Positions 12,601 through 24,870 of a stretch of 64,000 bases of DNA are shown in pieces. The notes beneath the pieces are model-generated. The model made no database searches, was not told the origin of the DNA, and worked only from the letters and a program-made list of their open reading frames with translations. Source of the DNA: Micrasema longulum. Lineage: Eukaryota > Arthropoda > Insecta > Trichoptera > Brachycentridae. The stretch covers positions 124,001 to 188,000 of the forward strand of contig JAGVSM010002703.1 of the NCBI GenBank assembly GCA_022494885.1. The letters are read 5' to 3'. Both the position numbers and the translations under genes were made by a program. Position 1 is the stretch's first letter. Each line of letters opens with the position of its first letter.

Positions 12601-12761
12601 TAAAAATTTGTATTCTTGGGTATTTAAGAGGAGAAAAGAATTTCACATCTGTAGATGAATTAATAGAAGCCATTAAATCTGACATACATAATGCCGATGT
12701 AGCATTGGAAAAAGAAGAATATGAAAAAATAAAAAATCTGCATTTTTTCATGGACAAGTAA
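9637..12761 (+). CDS. RFK: Riboflavin kinase
   Basis: Three exons: 9637-9724, 12213-12364 and 12552-12761, with GT/AG junctions and phases 1 and 0; total 149 residues (human protein about 155). The enzyme phosphorylates riboflavin with ATP to give FMN in the cytosol. Visible family marks are LPYFAKGEVIKGFGRGSK at the N-terminus, CPTANYP (the PTAN motif that binds the nucleotide and metal) across the exon 1/2 junction, GVYYGLASV, MNIGWCPYY, and ETHILHEFDGDFYG. The Glu of ETHI, first codon of exon 3, corresponds to the catalytic Glu of the family. The C-terminal half has GYLRGEKNFTSVDELIEAI. Everything expected of a monofunctional eukaryotic riboflavin kinase is present. Intron 1 (about 2.5 kb) carries SINE and LINE remnants. 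Start: the first ATG in frame, matching the family's usual N-terminus. Confidence 0.95.
10300..10560 (+). repeat. tRNA-derived SINE remnant
   Basis: It starts 'gcgcgcctcatggactac', has a B-box-like 'ggctcgatttctg' and ends in a gat/aat-rich tail. The tail part matches 3905-3956. It lies in intron 1 of riboflavin kinase. Confidence 0.4.
11283..11410 (+). mobile_element. LINE 3'-end remnant (same family as 36.4-36.9 kb)
   Basis: The sequence around 'gaagatgtatgaatgcagaggaagtgaggtctgtat' and 'ctctctgcctacccctac' is a close match to the 3' end of the minus-strand LINE ORF ending at 36444. The reading frame is broken. It lies in intron 1 of riboflavin kinase. Confidence 0.65.
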
Positions 12762-14243
12762 CGCTGAATCTAAAAAAATTATTTTAACGTTACAAAGAAG
12801 TACTTATTCTACTGTACAAAATATATACCTGACTAATCGATTTTTAACATGACAATATTTATGTAATTTATAATTTTTTTATCATCCTTATGTGTTGTAT
12901 CATAAGTTGTAAGATCTGCATGAAGTGGACATACCTATCAAATACAGTCAATTGATTGATTTATTGAGCAATTCTAGTGTCTTGGTAAATTTTCTCAAGT
13001 GCCTGATCAAAATACAAATTTGTGAATACTTAAAAACTTATTTAATACTAACTTAATTGACATGATTTAAGTTATTATAATATTATGCCTCCTATTTATG
13101 AATGCATCATGTATATGTGATGTGTCTCCATTTTTAATTCAAATATAAACATTGTTACACAGCAAAATCTGCCTGTATATTTATGTTATTTTATATAGGT
13201 ACATACGTATATCAAATAGGAGATACCTCTATAATACTTAAGTATGTACCATATTGTTAATTTTGTTTTTTTTATTTTTATTTTCGAAGTCCTCTATTAC
13301 AAACAAGTTTTATGATTTTAATCATGTTGCACATTCTAGATATATTTATTTATGGTATCACAATACCTCATTATTAAAATGTGTTGTAATAATGGTGGAC
13401 ATTATTGTTATTTATTTATATTGTTATACCTAATTGTTAAAACTGTATCAAAAAATAATGTGATGGTCTATATTAATTGCTATACACGAAATATTTCGGC
13501 ATAATTATGTGATTAAAAATAATTGTTTTATAAAAATAAGTGTTTCAAGTTGGTATTTCAAAATAAGTATAATACCTACTTCTTTTTTTATATTCAGGGT
13601 TATCAATATTTACCACAAATTGTGTCATTTTGTTGATAATATTGACATGAAGTATAAATGAAACTCCTTTGGTTTAGCCAAAAACGTTTATTAAGTATAT
13701 CCAAATGTTTATAAACAAATACTAAATTTCACCCCCTACAGAGTTTATCAAAATACATCCATCTCTATTGTAAATTTATCCTTGGTTTAGTTTTACTTTT
13801 CTCAATTGACAATTTAAATCCAAGCAGGCACAATTTTATTTAAATACTAGTATTACCAGTTTAAGAAATGATACTTCATTTTGAGTTTTAATAAGAAATG
13901 TCCATAAAAAATAAATAATTTTAATCATTTCGCTGTTAAATTAGTAATTGGAATAAAAACGTATTCCAATGATTTTGTTATGGATTCAGCTTAGAGGTCA
14001 CACCAATCTGGTATTGATGTTGGCCCATGACCATTTTGCTATTTAGTGATAAAAAAAATTCACAACCTCATTTAACGCACCAGTCCAAACTTTCTAAACA
14101 TATTTTAAGTCATATTTATAACAAATTCAAACATTAAAAAAAACAAACTCCTTGCTGTAATGTGAAATCAAAACTCCAATGTGAAATATACATTTCTAAA
14201 AAAATGTTTATGAAAAATGATTGCCAACAACAATTATTTGTTC
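12762..14243. other. Riboflavin kinase 3'UTR and gene-free AT-rich DNA
   Basis: No ORF or splice structure of interest. The first few hundred bases are presumably the 3'UTR of riboflavin kinase. A short piece near 13697-13740 (ending 'tttcaccccctac') resembles the left part of the foldback family described at 60 kb. Confidence 0.4.
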
Positions 14244-14251
14244 ACCTAGGT

Positions 14252-14823
14252 CAGTGGTCGGCAAACCGCGGCTTGCGAGCCGCATGTGGCTCTTTTGCCA
14301 CTCGAGTGCGGCTCGCACAACCCAAGTCCACTCTTGGCTTATTTTGTCAACGGGTCCTAATGAAGAACTTTTGGGATTATTGACACTGAAAGGTCAAACA
14401 CGTGGTAAGCGCTGTCATTAAATGGACAGAGAAACATCATCTTACACTCAATAAAATTGTTTCAATTTCAACAGATGGGACAAAAAGTGTGACCGGAAAA
14501 AAAAAGGTTCTGTTTCTGTCATCACGAGATACTTGTTTGTTGCATAATTCACCACGAAGCGCTCTGTGCGAAGACATCTCTAAGAAGAAATTCAATATTT
14601 TGGAATTGGTAATCAAGATTGCCAACGCAATTGTCAATTATCGCCAATTCAAAGAATTTGAGTTAAAATAGAGAGAGAATACGCAAATCTTCTACCACAT
14701 AATAAGGTCCATTGGGTTTGAGGAAACCTTTTTACACGAAAATGAATTTGGCTCGCTAAAGAAATCTTAATTCTTGTATCGCTGATCTTTGACTCTTTTG
14801 ACTAATGAGTTTGCTGACCACTG
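14252..14823 (+). mobile_element. Short hAT element with transposase remnant and perfect 8-bp target duplication
   Basis: The ends are CAGTGGTCGGCAAAC and its inverse GTTTGCTGACCACTG (one mismatch). Both sides are flanked by ACCTAGGT (14244-14251 and 14824-14831), the 8-bp duplication typical of hAT elements. Between the ends, pieces of a hAT transposase of the GTF2IRD2/ZMYM6-related type can be read in different frames: EELLGLLTLKGQTRG, LNKIVSISTDGTKS, then FNILELVIKIANAIVNYRQF. Frameshifts and the length of 572 bp mean it is internally deleted and not autonomous. Confidence 0.88.
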
Positions 14824-14831
14824 ACCTAGGT

Positions 14832-17408
14832 GGAAATAAAATTTGTAACCTAATAACTTACTAACTGGTGGAAGAATTTTGACTACAGATGTATTTACAA
14901 CTGTAATTGATTTGCTTAGTACAATTTTAGAGGCCTTAAAATATATCTTATTGTGTTAGCAATAGTGTTAATTAGTTGTAATTTTATATTCTAATTGCCT
15001 TAATAAATTGTGTAATCATTATTAGATGCAAGCAGCATTTGCTGGTGTCCCTGTATCTAGTACACATTATACTTTCTTTACGAAAATCATCCAAGCAGTT
15101 TTTAAATTGGTTCATCGTAGTGGAAGAGACAGCCATGTTTGGCAATATTATTACAGTCTGAAACCACTCTGCTGCAAGAAGCTAATTTCTGTGGTTAATT
15201 CTGATCGAGTTGGGGACTTAAAAGTATCAGAGTTAAGTATAAGGCAATTATAAGGGTACAATTGTTTATAGTTTTTCATGTGATATAAAAGTTTAAAGGT
15301 TTTTTGAGTATGCAACAGAAACAAAACACAGTCCACAATGTGTTATCAAGCTAACAGTTAGTTGGTCATTTATACTTCCAAATGATATTTAAAATCCTAA
15401 AACTGCAAATAATGTCACTAATACAATAATTTAATTGCCATGTAGTAGATTCACTGTTCTATTACCCTCTCAGTCAGAACTTAATCTTTAATCTGTGGGT
15501 CTGCAACACTACTACGGTACTTCAACCTGTATTACTTATATTATAAATGTTTATTTTATTATTCATGTTCTAATAATTAAAATATGAATTTGGTGTTAGA
15601 AATCTAATAATCTAAACTCCATTGTTTAAACCATTATCTTTGTACTAGTCTAATATCAAATAAATGAATAATAGATAATATAAGATTGAAGGTTCTAGAA
15701 TGAATTTTTGTTTAGTTTGAAATAATTTCTCAAATGAAATTCATTCAATATTTGTAAAGAAACACTGATGAACATTATTTGAATAATTAATTGGCTTACT
15801 ACAGTTTGAATTTCTAAGGAAATTTAAGTTTAGGTATGCAAATATAATTCTGGCAGTATTAATTTGCATTAAAAACAACCATTCCAGATATTAAAAATAA
15901 CATTAGTAATCCCTATTTTAATATATATATTTTATTTCAATGAAAAGGACAATTAAACTTTTTAATGAAATTAGTTCTATAGCTTATTAATATTATATTT
16001 TAATTTTAAATCTGATACAAATGAATTGATGGGTTTGAAATAGCTTTGGGTAATTCACTAATTAGATTAATATTGAAAAAAAATCCATTCAATATAATAG
16101 AAACAAACAACCATCGCACTTTTACCCATAGTGGTAGATCAGACAAAGTCTTGAATCTACAAGTACAAATTTTAAAAACTATCGTATCTGTAAAAATAAA
16201 GATTGAGGCAAAAGACAACAATAAAATATTATTTGATTATGTTAACGTTTTGCCTATTAACAAACAATGTCAGTATAAGATAATGCCAGATCATTTCCTC
16301 GATTGCAGTTTTAAATCCAAAGTAACCCACCAGATCGTGGCCCGACAAATATCGGCACAGCAGCTGACGGTGCCAAAACAGAAAAACTACTACAGAAATT
16401 AAACAGAGTGTAGTACCAAAACTGTTTAATTTAATACCTGTTGAAAATTGTGAGGAAAAAACCTAAATACATTTGAAAAAATAGTCAAAAACTTATCAAA
16501 AACAGCAAGTGAAACTTAAGTGTACACACAAATATATTATATTCTTTATCTGTAATCAAACTATGAACTTATCTTTTATAAATTAAAAAAAATAAAAAAA
16601 TGTAATGTAACCCGCAGACAAGCCTCGGTTTTGCAGGAGCAAAAACAACAATTATGTTTGTTATTTTATTTGTTTAAATAAATAAATATTTAAAAAATCA
16701 TAATAATATCATCTGCATTCTTTACGTCTCAAATTCCATCTTGAATATTTTAAAAATAAAATTATAAGGAGCTCAGTAATCTCCTTAAACTACTTCAAGG
16801 CTTGGTTAATTTTTAGTTGTTTAATTTATTTTGTGAAGAAAAGGATGTTCTCTATTTAGAAATATACCACATTTACATATTCAATTGTAAATTGAAGGTG
16901 TTTATTGTTTATAAAATCATAACAAATTTGTTTTGTTTGAAATGTGTTTTTTTTGTAATCTAAGAATATTATTATTTTATGTACCTATGTGATCTTATAT
17001 ACTTACAAATTTAAAAGTAGATTAATAGTAATACAATTAATATTCTGCTGAATAACTTTTTTAATTGTAGCTAAATACACATAAGTTGTCCTACAGTTGT
17101 TACTTGATCATACAATACAATGGCATAACCTTAAGGATGTTTCGTACAGTAAATATGGCATCTTCCTCGATCATTATTAAAATAACTTGTGATATGCTTC
17201 CATTTTTTTACTGAATTACGATTAAATTTCAACTTGAATTTTTAAAACACTCACTTATAAAATATAGTTCAAAATTAATATTAAGCTTACTACAAGCTAA
17301 TGAAGAAGTTTAACCCTATAAAAAATTGTATACAAAAAATGTTTTCTTCTGCGCGGTAAAAAAAAACATTAAATTGTACTGCAAAGTTTCTTGAAAATGT
17401 ATGAAAAA
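14832..17408. other. Gene-free AT-rich stretch
   Basis: No recognised gene. Open frames at 15026-15253 (+) and 16046-16402 (+) show no domain, no splice context and no family match I can name. I see nothing else of note. Confidence 0.35.
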
Positions 17409-18260
17409 ATATTTTAATAATAACGAACTACTTCAAACAACGTCACTAGTTCATATGAATCAACCAATTATTTATTTATTTATTTTATTTGGGATTTTTA
17501 CAGCTATTACATAAACAAAATAAGTAGAAAAATCTTAACAATGCTAAAGCCAATTAAAAAAATCCACTGTAAATATAATGACACATAATATATAAGAAAA
17601 GAAGTTTCGTAATTGTATTTGTGTGACGTTTGTATTCATGTGTATGTGAATGTGTGTATGGTGAATGAATGAGGGAGAGGATACATGTGCGTGTGGGAAT
17701 GAATGAGGGAGAGGGTGCGTGTGTGTGGGTGCGTAAGTATAAAAAAATAATTGTTTAAAACTTGTAATTGTATTAAAAATGGTACAATAAAGAGCTTAGT
17801 AAAAAGTTAGAAACCTTTTTGTTGAAATTCAAATCAAGAAATGATATAAATTGTTTTTTTTTTTTAAAGTATGTTAAATATCAAAACCGTATTCTGAAAA
17901 AAAAAGCATTTTATTTTAAAATTTAACTGATACACATCGAATGAATAATGTGCGACGAGTACTATACAATACGGTAGGTAACCACAAAATGCAGTAAATA
18001 CGAAATAATGACAACAATAAAATAAGATTTGACATTACGCGAACGTTGATTCAAAACAAACGAATTATAAGAGAGTTTGGAAAGATTTCCGGCTTATGGT
18101 ACGTTGTCGTACCAATCGTAAGACCAACTGATCGAGAAAAGAGGAAGAGAACTTGAGACATCACACGCAGAGTAATTTAAAAAAATCATAGCGCTGACAA
18201 TACGATACATAAATATGAAAAAAAAAATGGCTTAGTTTTATGGTCTATTTACAAATAATA
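17409..18260 (-). repeat. Family E repeat interrupted by a LINE-like tail
   Basis: The outer parts (17420-17467 and about 18010-18220) match, in inverse orientation, the repeat at 2208-2415: 'gaactacttcaaacaacgtc' on one side and 'gcgctgacaatacgatacat' on the other. Between them lies an insertion starting with (TTTA)n and 'gggatttttacagctattac', typical of a LINE 3' end in minus orientation, with a GT-rich region at 17630-17740. Confidence 0.5.
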
Positions 18261-18495
18261 AAAAACACTGAACTTCCTCATTATTTTTATTTTATTTCAT
18301 GTGTAATGCAATAAAATTTAATGGTTTAACCAATTGGTTTTGTTTCAGTTTATATTCATGATTTTGTTATATTTGTCAACACAAAGATGTTATTTCTTTT
18401 TATTATTTTTTTACTTTTAGCAATATTTAAATCCCCTTTAATAATAAGTAAAACAGATACCAAAGGAAGGTCCTCAGCGTGATAATCTAAATCCC

Positions 18496-18859
18496 TACAG
18501 AGATGAGGTAATTTTTTTTTTCAAATTCAGGATTATGGATATTCGAGCGTTTACAGGGCTTATGACCTGTCATTGGCTGGGTTAAGTGGCTACTTTAAGT
18601 AGATACTTCAACATTCCCCATTCCGCTTATTAGCGAATATCCACACAGATAACATTTTTGATTTTTGTATATATCTTACTAAACGAGAAACCATTCACAA
18701 GCGAGTTGGAGCGCCATCTATGTATTGATATTGAAGTTAAGTATTTTAATTAGCAGATTACTTTATTTCATAAGGTCTAGGATATTAGGTCATAAGCCCT
18801 GTAAACGCTCGAATAATTATAATCCTGAATTTGAAAAAAAATTCTACCTCATCTCTGTA
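18496..18859. mobile_element. Foldback element with 73-bp inverted arms
   Basis: Arms 18496-18568 and 18787-18859 are near-perfect reverse complements. Both contain 'cctcatctctgta', a T/A run and 'cgagcgtttacagggctta'. The spacer is 218 bp. The inner part carries the 'cagggcttatgacctgtcattggctgg' motif of the foldback family seen repeatedly at 33-63 kb. Confidence 0.8.
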
Positions 18860-19059
18860 AGGATATAAATAAAAAAATATATACCTACTCCCCCTTGGGA
18901 GAAATCCAGATTTGTGTACAAATACACGTACCAAAATAACGTTGTGATAATCTAAAGCCTTAAATGCCTGGTCCTTACTAGAAGGCACCATTCTTTTATT
19001 ACTTCCATTAGTACTATTAGTATTTCATGTTTACTTTATATTGATTGATTGTATTACAC

Positions 19060-19763
19060 AGGGGAGCATGGGTAACAGTGGATCGTTTGCAATAGCTTCT
19101 ATATTATTGCACGCACACACACATTTCCATTTAGTTAACACTTTTTCATACCCCCTTTTGCCACAGTTACCTTCACGACATCAAAACTGGAGGACATGCT
19201 GCGACGCTTCGGTCAATACGTTAAGACAAAATTATTTTTCTATGTGTATTTAAAAAATGTTTTTTTCAAATATGGATGGGAAATTTTAAAGGTTTGATTT
19301 TTTCCTTCATTGGTGTGTTTAATATAAAGTACACTATTGGAGTTTGTTATAAAGGAGCTTGCTATTTTTTATATCAACGAAAACTGTAATTGAGTTACAG
19401 TGAATCATTTTATCTTTGGTCACAGTGGATCGCTTTTTTTTTTTCATACAAATAAAAAGTTTTAAGTAATTTCCAGTTTCTTGGATTGCTAAAAGCAGGT
19501 CCAAGAAAGGAAGAAAGAGCATTGAGATGTGAAGTCCATTATTGCAACCAATACTCCAAATTAACTCAAAATAGAAAATGTGATTTTTATCTTCAAAGCC
19601 TATTGAATTGAGAATTTACATAAAGTACAAATTTAATAACAGTATTTAAATGAACACTTGTATTTTATTTTAATAGCATAATTCAGTGTATTCCAGTCTG
19701 ATCCGCTGTAACCTTAAGGTTGATCCACTGTGGCTCATTTCTGGGTCACAGTGGATCGATACC
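19060..19763. repeat. Cluster of CACAGTGGATCG-like motifs
   Basis: The motif ACAGTGGATCG occurs at 19075-19085, 19422-19432 and 19748-19758. Related or inverse forms lie at 19397 (ttacagtgaatca), 19700 (gatccgctgtaacc) and 19722 (gatccactgtggc). The function is unknown; it may be a degraded transposon. Confidence 0.45.
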
Positions 19764-19771
19764 TTAAACCA

Positions 19772-20031
19772 GTGGTGGCTAGCATTTTGTATACCATATG
19801 CCAATTTTTCACATACAAGGTCAGATGCGCCATACAACTTGAACTTTTTTACCATATTACATTCACGTCTGGGGTTGTAAAATAGAGATAGGAATAAGAA
19901 CTGCTATGCTTGAGAGGAAAATGAATGCCTCAATCACGGAATTCAATTAATTAATTTGCCATGGCGCCTATTTTAAAATAATGGCCACAAGAACGCAATG
20001 CGCCACCTGCAGTTCGTTCAATGTACCACGG
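19772..20031. mobile_element. Probable hAT-type MITE with 8-bp target duplication TTAAACCA
   Basis: TTAAACCA is found at 19764-19771 and again at 20032-20039. The interval between them is 260 bp with weak terminal similarity (GTGGTGGC left, CCGTGGTAC as the inverse of the right end). No coding capacity. It is called from the exact 8-bp duplication and the hAT-like ends. Confidence 0.55.
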
Positions 20032-20713
20032 TTAAACCAATAAAATAAAAAAACTGGTATCCAATTAAAAAAACTATAAAATAACAAACCGAAACCATTA
20101 CTTTCAAATTTAACAGAAACTTCAGAGTTACGGCGGTTCAAAAAAGGTATACACGGTACCGCATGCTTCCCTACTTGTACGCAAAAAGAAAAAAACCATC
20201 AGACATCAAACTTTTTTTTTCTCTAAATTGAACTTCCTCAACCTTTTGTCTCTCACATCAACTGAAAATGTCTAGCAAAAACGGAATATGGAAGTCGAGG
20301 CATTTACAGTGCTCATCAATCTTCCATCTTACGTTCGCCCTTCTGTCCATGTTTGAACTTCAATATTTCTGTAATTCTTTAGATTGCTTTATGTAAGAAA
20401 AAGAACTGGATATTTTATATAGGTGAGATTCTTATAAAATTATTATTGGCTTTCTTTAACTTTAAATATTTTTGTATGAAAGTAAACAAATATTTAATAC
20501 TTAGAAGATTTATTACAGTTAAAAAATGTTATACATATAACAATATTGTTTTTAAAAACACATAATTCAATAAATATTACTTAGTTTTATATGCGCTCAC
20601 AAATCTGTTCTTTTTTTCTAATATTTAAAGTTTTGGGTAACTTTTTATTACTGGAATGGTTATAAAAAAAAAAATGTTTCCACAATGAAAGTCTGGAATC
20701 TTTCGGATTAGCT

Positions 20714-20719
20714 TTTATT
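20714..20719 (-). promoter_or_regulatory. Poly(A) signal of RpS27
   Basis: AATAAA on the minus strand, about 90 nt after the RpS27 stop codon. Confidence 0.7.
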
Positions 20720-20807
20720 ACTTTTTTTTTTACATAAAATTGTAGAGTAAATCAAACACACAATGTTGCATCAACATCACATTCCGCCTCCCACTCCAGG
20801 TAGGTTA

Positions 20808-23800
20808 TTAGTGTTGCTTTTTTCTGAAGGAACATCCTGAAAAAGAAAAATATATATTTAGTGATATTGACAATAAATTGAGGTTAACACATAAACGATG
20901 CTTCTTATGAAATATTTTTATAATAAAGATTAAATAAATCAAATAAGGTTTTTGTTCCTATGAAACTTCATTTGTACCAAATCAGAAACTAAAATGCAAT
21001 ATGTAAAAAGAGAAGTGGTAGTTTTAATTTCCAAATTATTGATTGATCTAGAAAAATCATGTAAGTGCTATATAAAATTAACTACACTTCTTTGTTTTAC
21101 TCAGATAGCTAATTTGAATACATTATGAAAGATTTTTATTTCATCTATTCAAGATCATATTGAATTTTTATATTAATTTTATGAATATAGTGTTAAAAAC
21201 ACCAATGTCTTAATGTATACAATATTTGTAAAAGATTTCACAAAACAAAATCGTTAAGAAGAAAAACATGGTAAACTATTGAGATCTGTTTTTAAATAAT
21301 TGCAATATTTTTATTTTGTCCCAACTTGACAGAGGTCTTACAGATAAGTTTTTTTAATAAAGGGGGGATAATGATATACTATACCAATGAATTAATCACA
21401 TTATTCCGAATACCAACTGAACCATTAATTTTGAGGGAAAATGACACATTTTAATCATAATTAAATGCCTATAAATTAAATTTTGCATCTTATCAATCAC
21501 CAGAATTCTTAAAATGCAACTGAGCAGAATTGAAATCAAGTCATTTTGCATTAATAATTAATACAGATAAATAACATTTAGATTTATATAGATTAGATAA
21601 CTGAACTGCAGATACAGTTTAATTATTAAAATAGTGGAGGAGATTGAGGTGTCACTTTTTTGGAAACTGGAGATGCCTTTTGAGAAATTTTAATTTGGGC
21701 ATATTCTGATGTGTTTTTTTTCTATCTATTTTAAAATAAAAATTAAATAAGTGGGTGCACTATTTGATTTCTTATTTTTTTTTAAATATAATCAATCATT
21801 GATTGATTGAAAATATTTATGAAGGGTATAAAATGATGGTAATATGAAGTGATACTATATGTTATACCGGGGTTTTTCTACCTTTTTTAATACGGGACCC
21901 CCAGGACCTTTATTTTATCATACCTACAACTCGTATATTTGCGATTTCAACGACAACGTATTTAATTGTCTTTTTTTGCGGCCATATAATTATTAATCAA
22001 GTGCAAGGTAGAAGCGGGCGCAGCGGGATATATAAATCTCATAGATCTTGCTGCTGATGGCATGATAAAATGGAATTTAATTCACATAAAATTGAAGTCT
22101 TTTGTATGAACAGATTAGTGCAAATTAGTGCGGTAGAACAAATTAGTGGTTGAAAACAAAGTTGTTTTATTTATTTAATTATAATGAATAACCACAGGGC
22201 TTCAAATATAAAATTTATAGAAAGAAGATTATTCAGAGCTAGCAAAGGAAGCTTAAAAATTATTAGCACCATTTGCCACATCCTACCTACATGAACTGAC
22301 GTTGGTTATTTGCCTCTTGAAAATAGAACCACGATTCGACAAATTGGTAAAAAAAACCAAGCAGTCAGTCTTCACTCTGATATTGTTTCGTTTTTGCTGT
22401 AGCGTAGAACCTGAACTCCTTGCTTTTTAATTTTACCTTGCTTGTGACAAGCCAGGTTGAATCCCTAGGGGGTCACAACCCACAGTTTTAAAAAAAAACA
22501 CTGTTAAACAATAAGACATTGTGTCATGAATTTGACATAAAATGCGTAATGGTTGAAAATGTTTATTTTTAGTAAACATTTTCAATGGCAGGCTTAAAGC
22601 TAGAGTACTCGCACGAATTACTATAGTAATCCAGGGCATTTATTATATTTTTGAATTACAACACAAGGCCGGGAGGTCCAATTAAAGGGATGAATAGCAC
22701 AGACCCCCAGGCTTGAGAAAAATCACATTTCAGATTTTTGTGTTCTTATCTGGAATCAAACCCGGAACCTTCCATGCGTGGATCAAGTGTCTTAACCACT
22801 AAACCATGGAGGCTAAGTTAAGCGTCTGTGTATTCATCGACCTTAAAAATCAGTGTCACACAGACACTGGGTGTGAGCACACAGGTATTAAATTTGGAGT
22901 TAAATCATAGGGACTACCGCGAGCATTGAAGTTACAATTTTGTTTAGAGCGAAAGATCGTTTTTTTCTATTAACAAAAATATTTAGTTATAAATATGGTA
23001 TCTTGCATCGTTTGTGGTTTATTATATATTTAATTTTTATTTGGTGTAAATAAAATGGCAATGACAACATTTAATTTGTCTACAAAAAAATGTGGTTATA
23101 GCCTGATTAGTTAAAAGTTTTTTTTATGTTTCTCATTAATCCAAAAATACTGTTTTTTAGCCGTGTTCCTAGAATTAGAGTTTTAATTTTTATCTGCGCT
23201 ATATTTGATGTTGTGATCTTTAAATTATAATATATTTTATGATTAGTGTTATTTTTATTTTGAAAATAACAAACAATAAAAATCGTATTCTATTTATGCA
23301 TACTATAGTATACCACGCGAACATTGAGGTAAAAATTCGTGCAAAAAAACAAATAAACCAAAAGAAGGAACAAGTTGATATTGTATTTATTATTATTGCA
23401 CAATATTTCGCAACACGTTGACATTGTAAACAGACAAGTTGCAGGGTGTTGTGAAATTTAAATAAACACAATCTTATTTAAGATTTTTAATGAATATTTA
23501 ATAATACGATTAAATAAACAATTGCAGCGAGATGTTTTAAGGAAAATTAACACGAATATCTTGAAAAATTATTGCAAATGAAATCTTTTTGTTCTCAGTG
23601 GAAGAAAGCTATAAGTTTAAATAATGATCAATTTTACCTTCCGTTAGTCTGGCTCGTCCTCCGGTAGGTTGACACAGGATGGTAGAACATCCAGGGCAAA
23701 TTACTGCATTCTGAGCATGACTGAACACTGTTGTGATTTTGTAGCATCCAGGGCATTTGACGTCCATAAAGTATGAATTTGGATGCTGCACGAGCCTCTT

Positions 23801-24235
23801 CAGCTTGTGTCGCCTCTTCTCCGCGGCGGGCGAAGGGTGCAATAGATCCACAGCGAGCTAAAAAAAAAAAAATTGAAGCCTAAGACATAAGGTTATGTAC
23901 GTATTGAATATATTTATCTTGAGGATTTTTTCCCAATTACTAAACAGGGCACAACAAACATTACAAACGCAACATCACTTTAAAATTTCAACCAACTTCA
24001 GCGATAATCAAAACATTTAATCGTAAACTGGCAAGGCATGTCAAAAACTGCCATGTGTAAAGATGAGACGATAGGAAGGCCGATTAAGATGTGAAAGGTT
24101 GAACGGGAAGACGAATTGTGTGGTTAAAAATTAATGCGATATGCGGATTAATATTTAAAGCACTCTGATGGTCGGAAAATCTGCTAAAATGACGTTATTT
24201 TTAATAAAACGTTAGAAGTCAACACGAACCGGCAT
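20808..24235 (-). CDS. RpS27: Ribosomal protein S27 (eS27)
   Basis: Three coding exons: 24235-24230 (ATG CCG only), 23857-23638 and 20836-20808 (last ten codons with the stop). The product is 84 residues, exactly the family length. It reads [12 protein letters not shown], then [20 protein letters not shown], a C4 zinc finger (Cys37, Cys40, Cys56, Cys59), [12 protein letters not shown] and the C-terminal CSFRKKQH. eS27 is a component of the small ribosomal subunit. The Gly before CSF is split over the last junction (G|GA). Intron 2 is about 2.8 kb and houses a hAT remnant and a SINE. The start is fixed by the six-base coding part of exon 1 and the conserved MPLA. Confidence 0.97.
21868..22495. 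mobile_element. Probable hAT-type remnant
   Basis: The left end 'ccggggtttttctacctttt..acgggaccccc' and the inverse of the right end ('..actgtgggttgtgaccccc') resemble the paired ends of hAT/Charlie-type elements. No intact target duplication or transposase could be seen. It lies in intron 2 of RpS27. Confidence 0.42.
22662..22813 (-). repeat. tRNA-derived SINE, family A
   Basis: The minus strand reads 'gcctccatggtttagtggtt' (A box), then 'ggttccgggtttgattcc' (B box), then a tail with 'aagcctgggggtctgtg' and 'ggacctcccggcc'. The same unit is at 33101 (+), 50284 (+) and 50674 (-). Confidence 0.8.
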
Positions 24236-24258
24236 GGTCTCAGCTCAGTTGCAGAAAC

Positions 24259-24269
24259 GGAAAAGGAAG
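24259..24269 (-). promoter_or_regulatory. 5'TOP-like pyrimidine tract of RpS27
   Basis: CTTCCTTTTCC on the minus strand begins 34 nt before the RpS27 ATG, the position and composition expected for the transcription start of a ribosomal-protein gene. A second tract (CGTTTCTGC) follows. Confidence 0.6.
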
Positions 24270-24691
24270 TACAATTGGCCATAGACGAGGTAGATAGGTC
24301 ATTTTATTCTTTCAATTCCATAGATTTTAACTAGTTTCTTTCAATTCCATTTTTTTATTGCATAAGTACTTGTTTTTCTTCACAGGATTTACATGACAAA
24401 AAAGCCCATGACGTTTACATAAACAGTCACGTCACTAGCGTGTAAAGAAAAACGAATTTCAGTCATTTGAAAAAATAATTTATTTATAAAAAATACAAAA
24501 TTTCAATTTTACACAAATTTCATAAGGGTTTTTAAAGCAATTACATATAATTTTTTTCCGTGTCTTCATTCATTATGATCAGTTCTGATGCTACCCGGAA
24601 AGAGGATGTAGTGCGTGATAAAAAAAATATTTTGTAAGACAGTTGTGAAAAGCAAAAAACCTCTATCGTTTAATTCGTAATTTTTAAAAAT

Positions 24692-24870
24692 CAAAAGGAA
24701 AAATCCACTAAGTTTCTATTTCAGAGGTGAGAAAAAGAGGATACGGAAAAAAGTTGTGGAAAATACATTTTAATACCCAGCCAATTGAGAAAAAAAAAAT
24801 TACAACTGACGGGAATCAAACCCGCGACGCAAATTTCACAGTTGACCATCTAACTAACTGCACCTCGGCA
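24692..24870 (-). repeat. tRNA-derived SINE, family B
   Basis: The minus strand has 'gccgaggtgcagttagttag' and the B box 'cgcgggtttgattcccg'. Its tail ends in a region matching the 3' parts of the copies at 29871 (+) and 58452 (-): 'cctctgaaatagaaactta'. Confidence 0.75.

Noticed and set aside
16046..16402. 118-codon plus-strand open frame
   Set aside because: No recognisable domain, no flanking splice sites I trust and AT-rich composition; not enough to call a gene.
22735..22813. tRNA-like sequence on the minus strand, also at 29871, 33101, 50284 and 58620
   Set aside because: Each is the head of a 150-200 bp repeated unit with a shared non-tRNA body, so they are SINEs and not tRNA genes.
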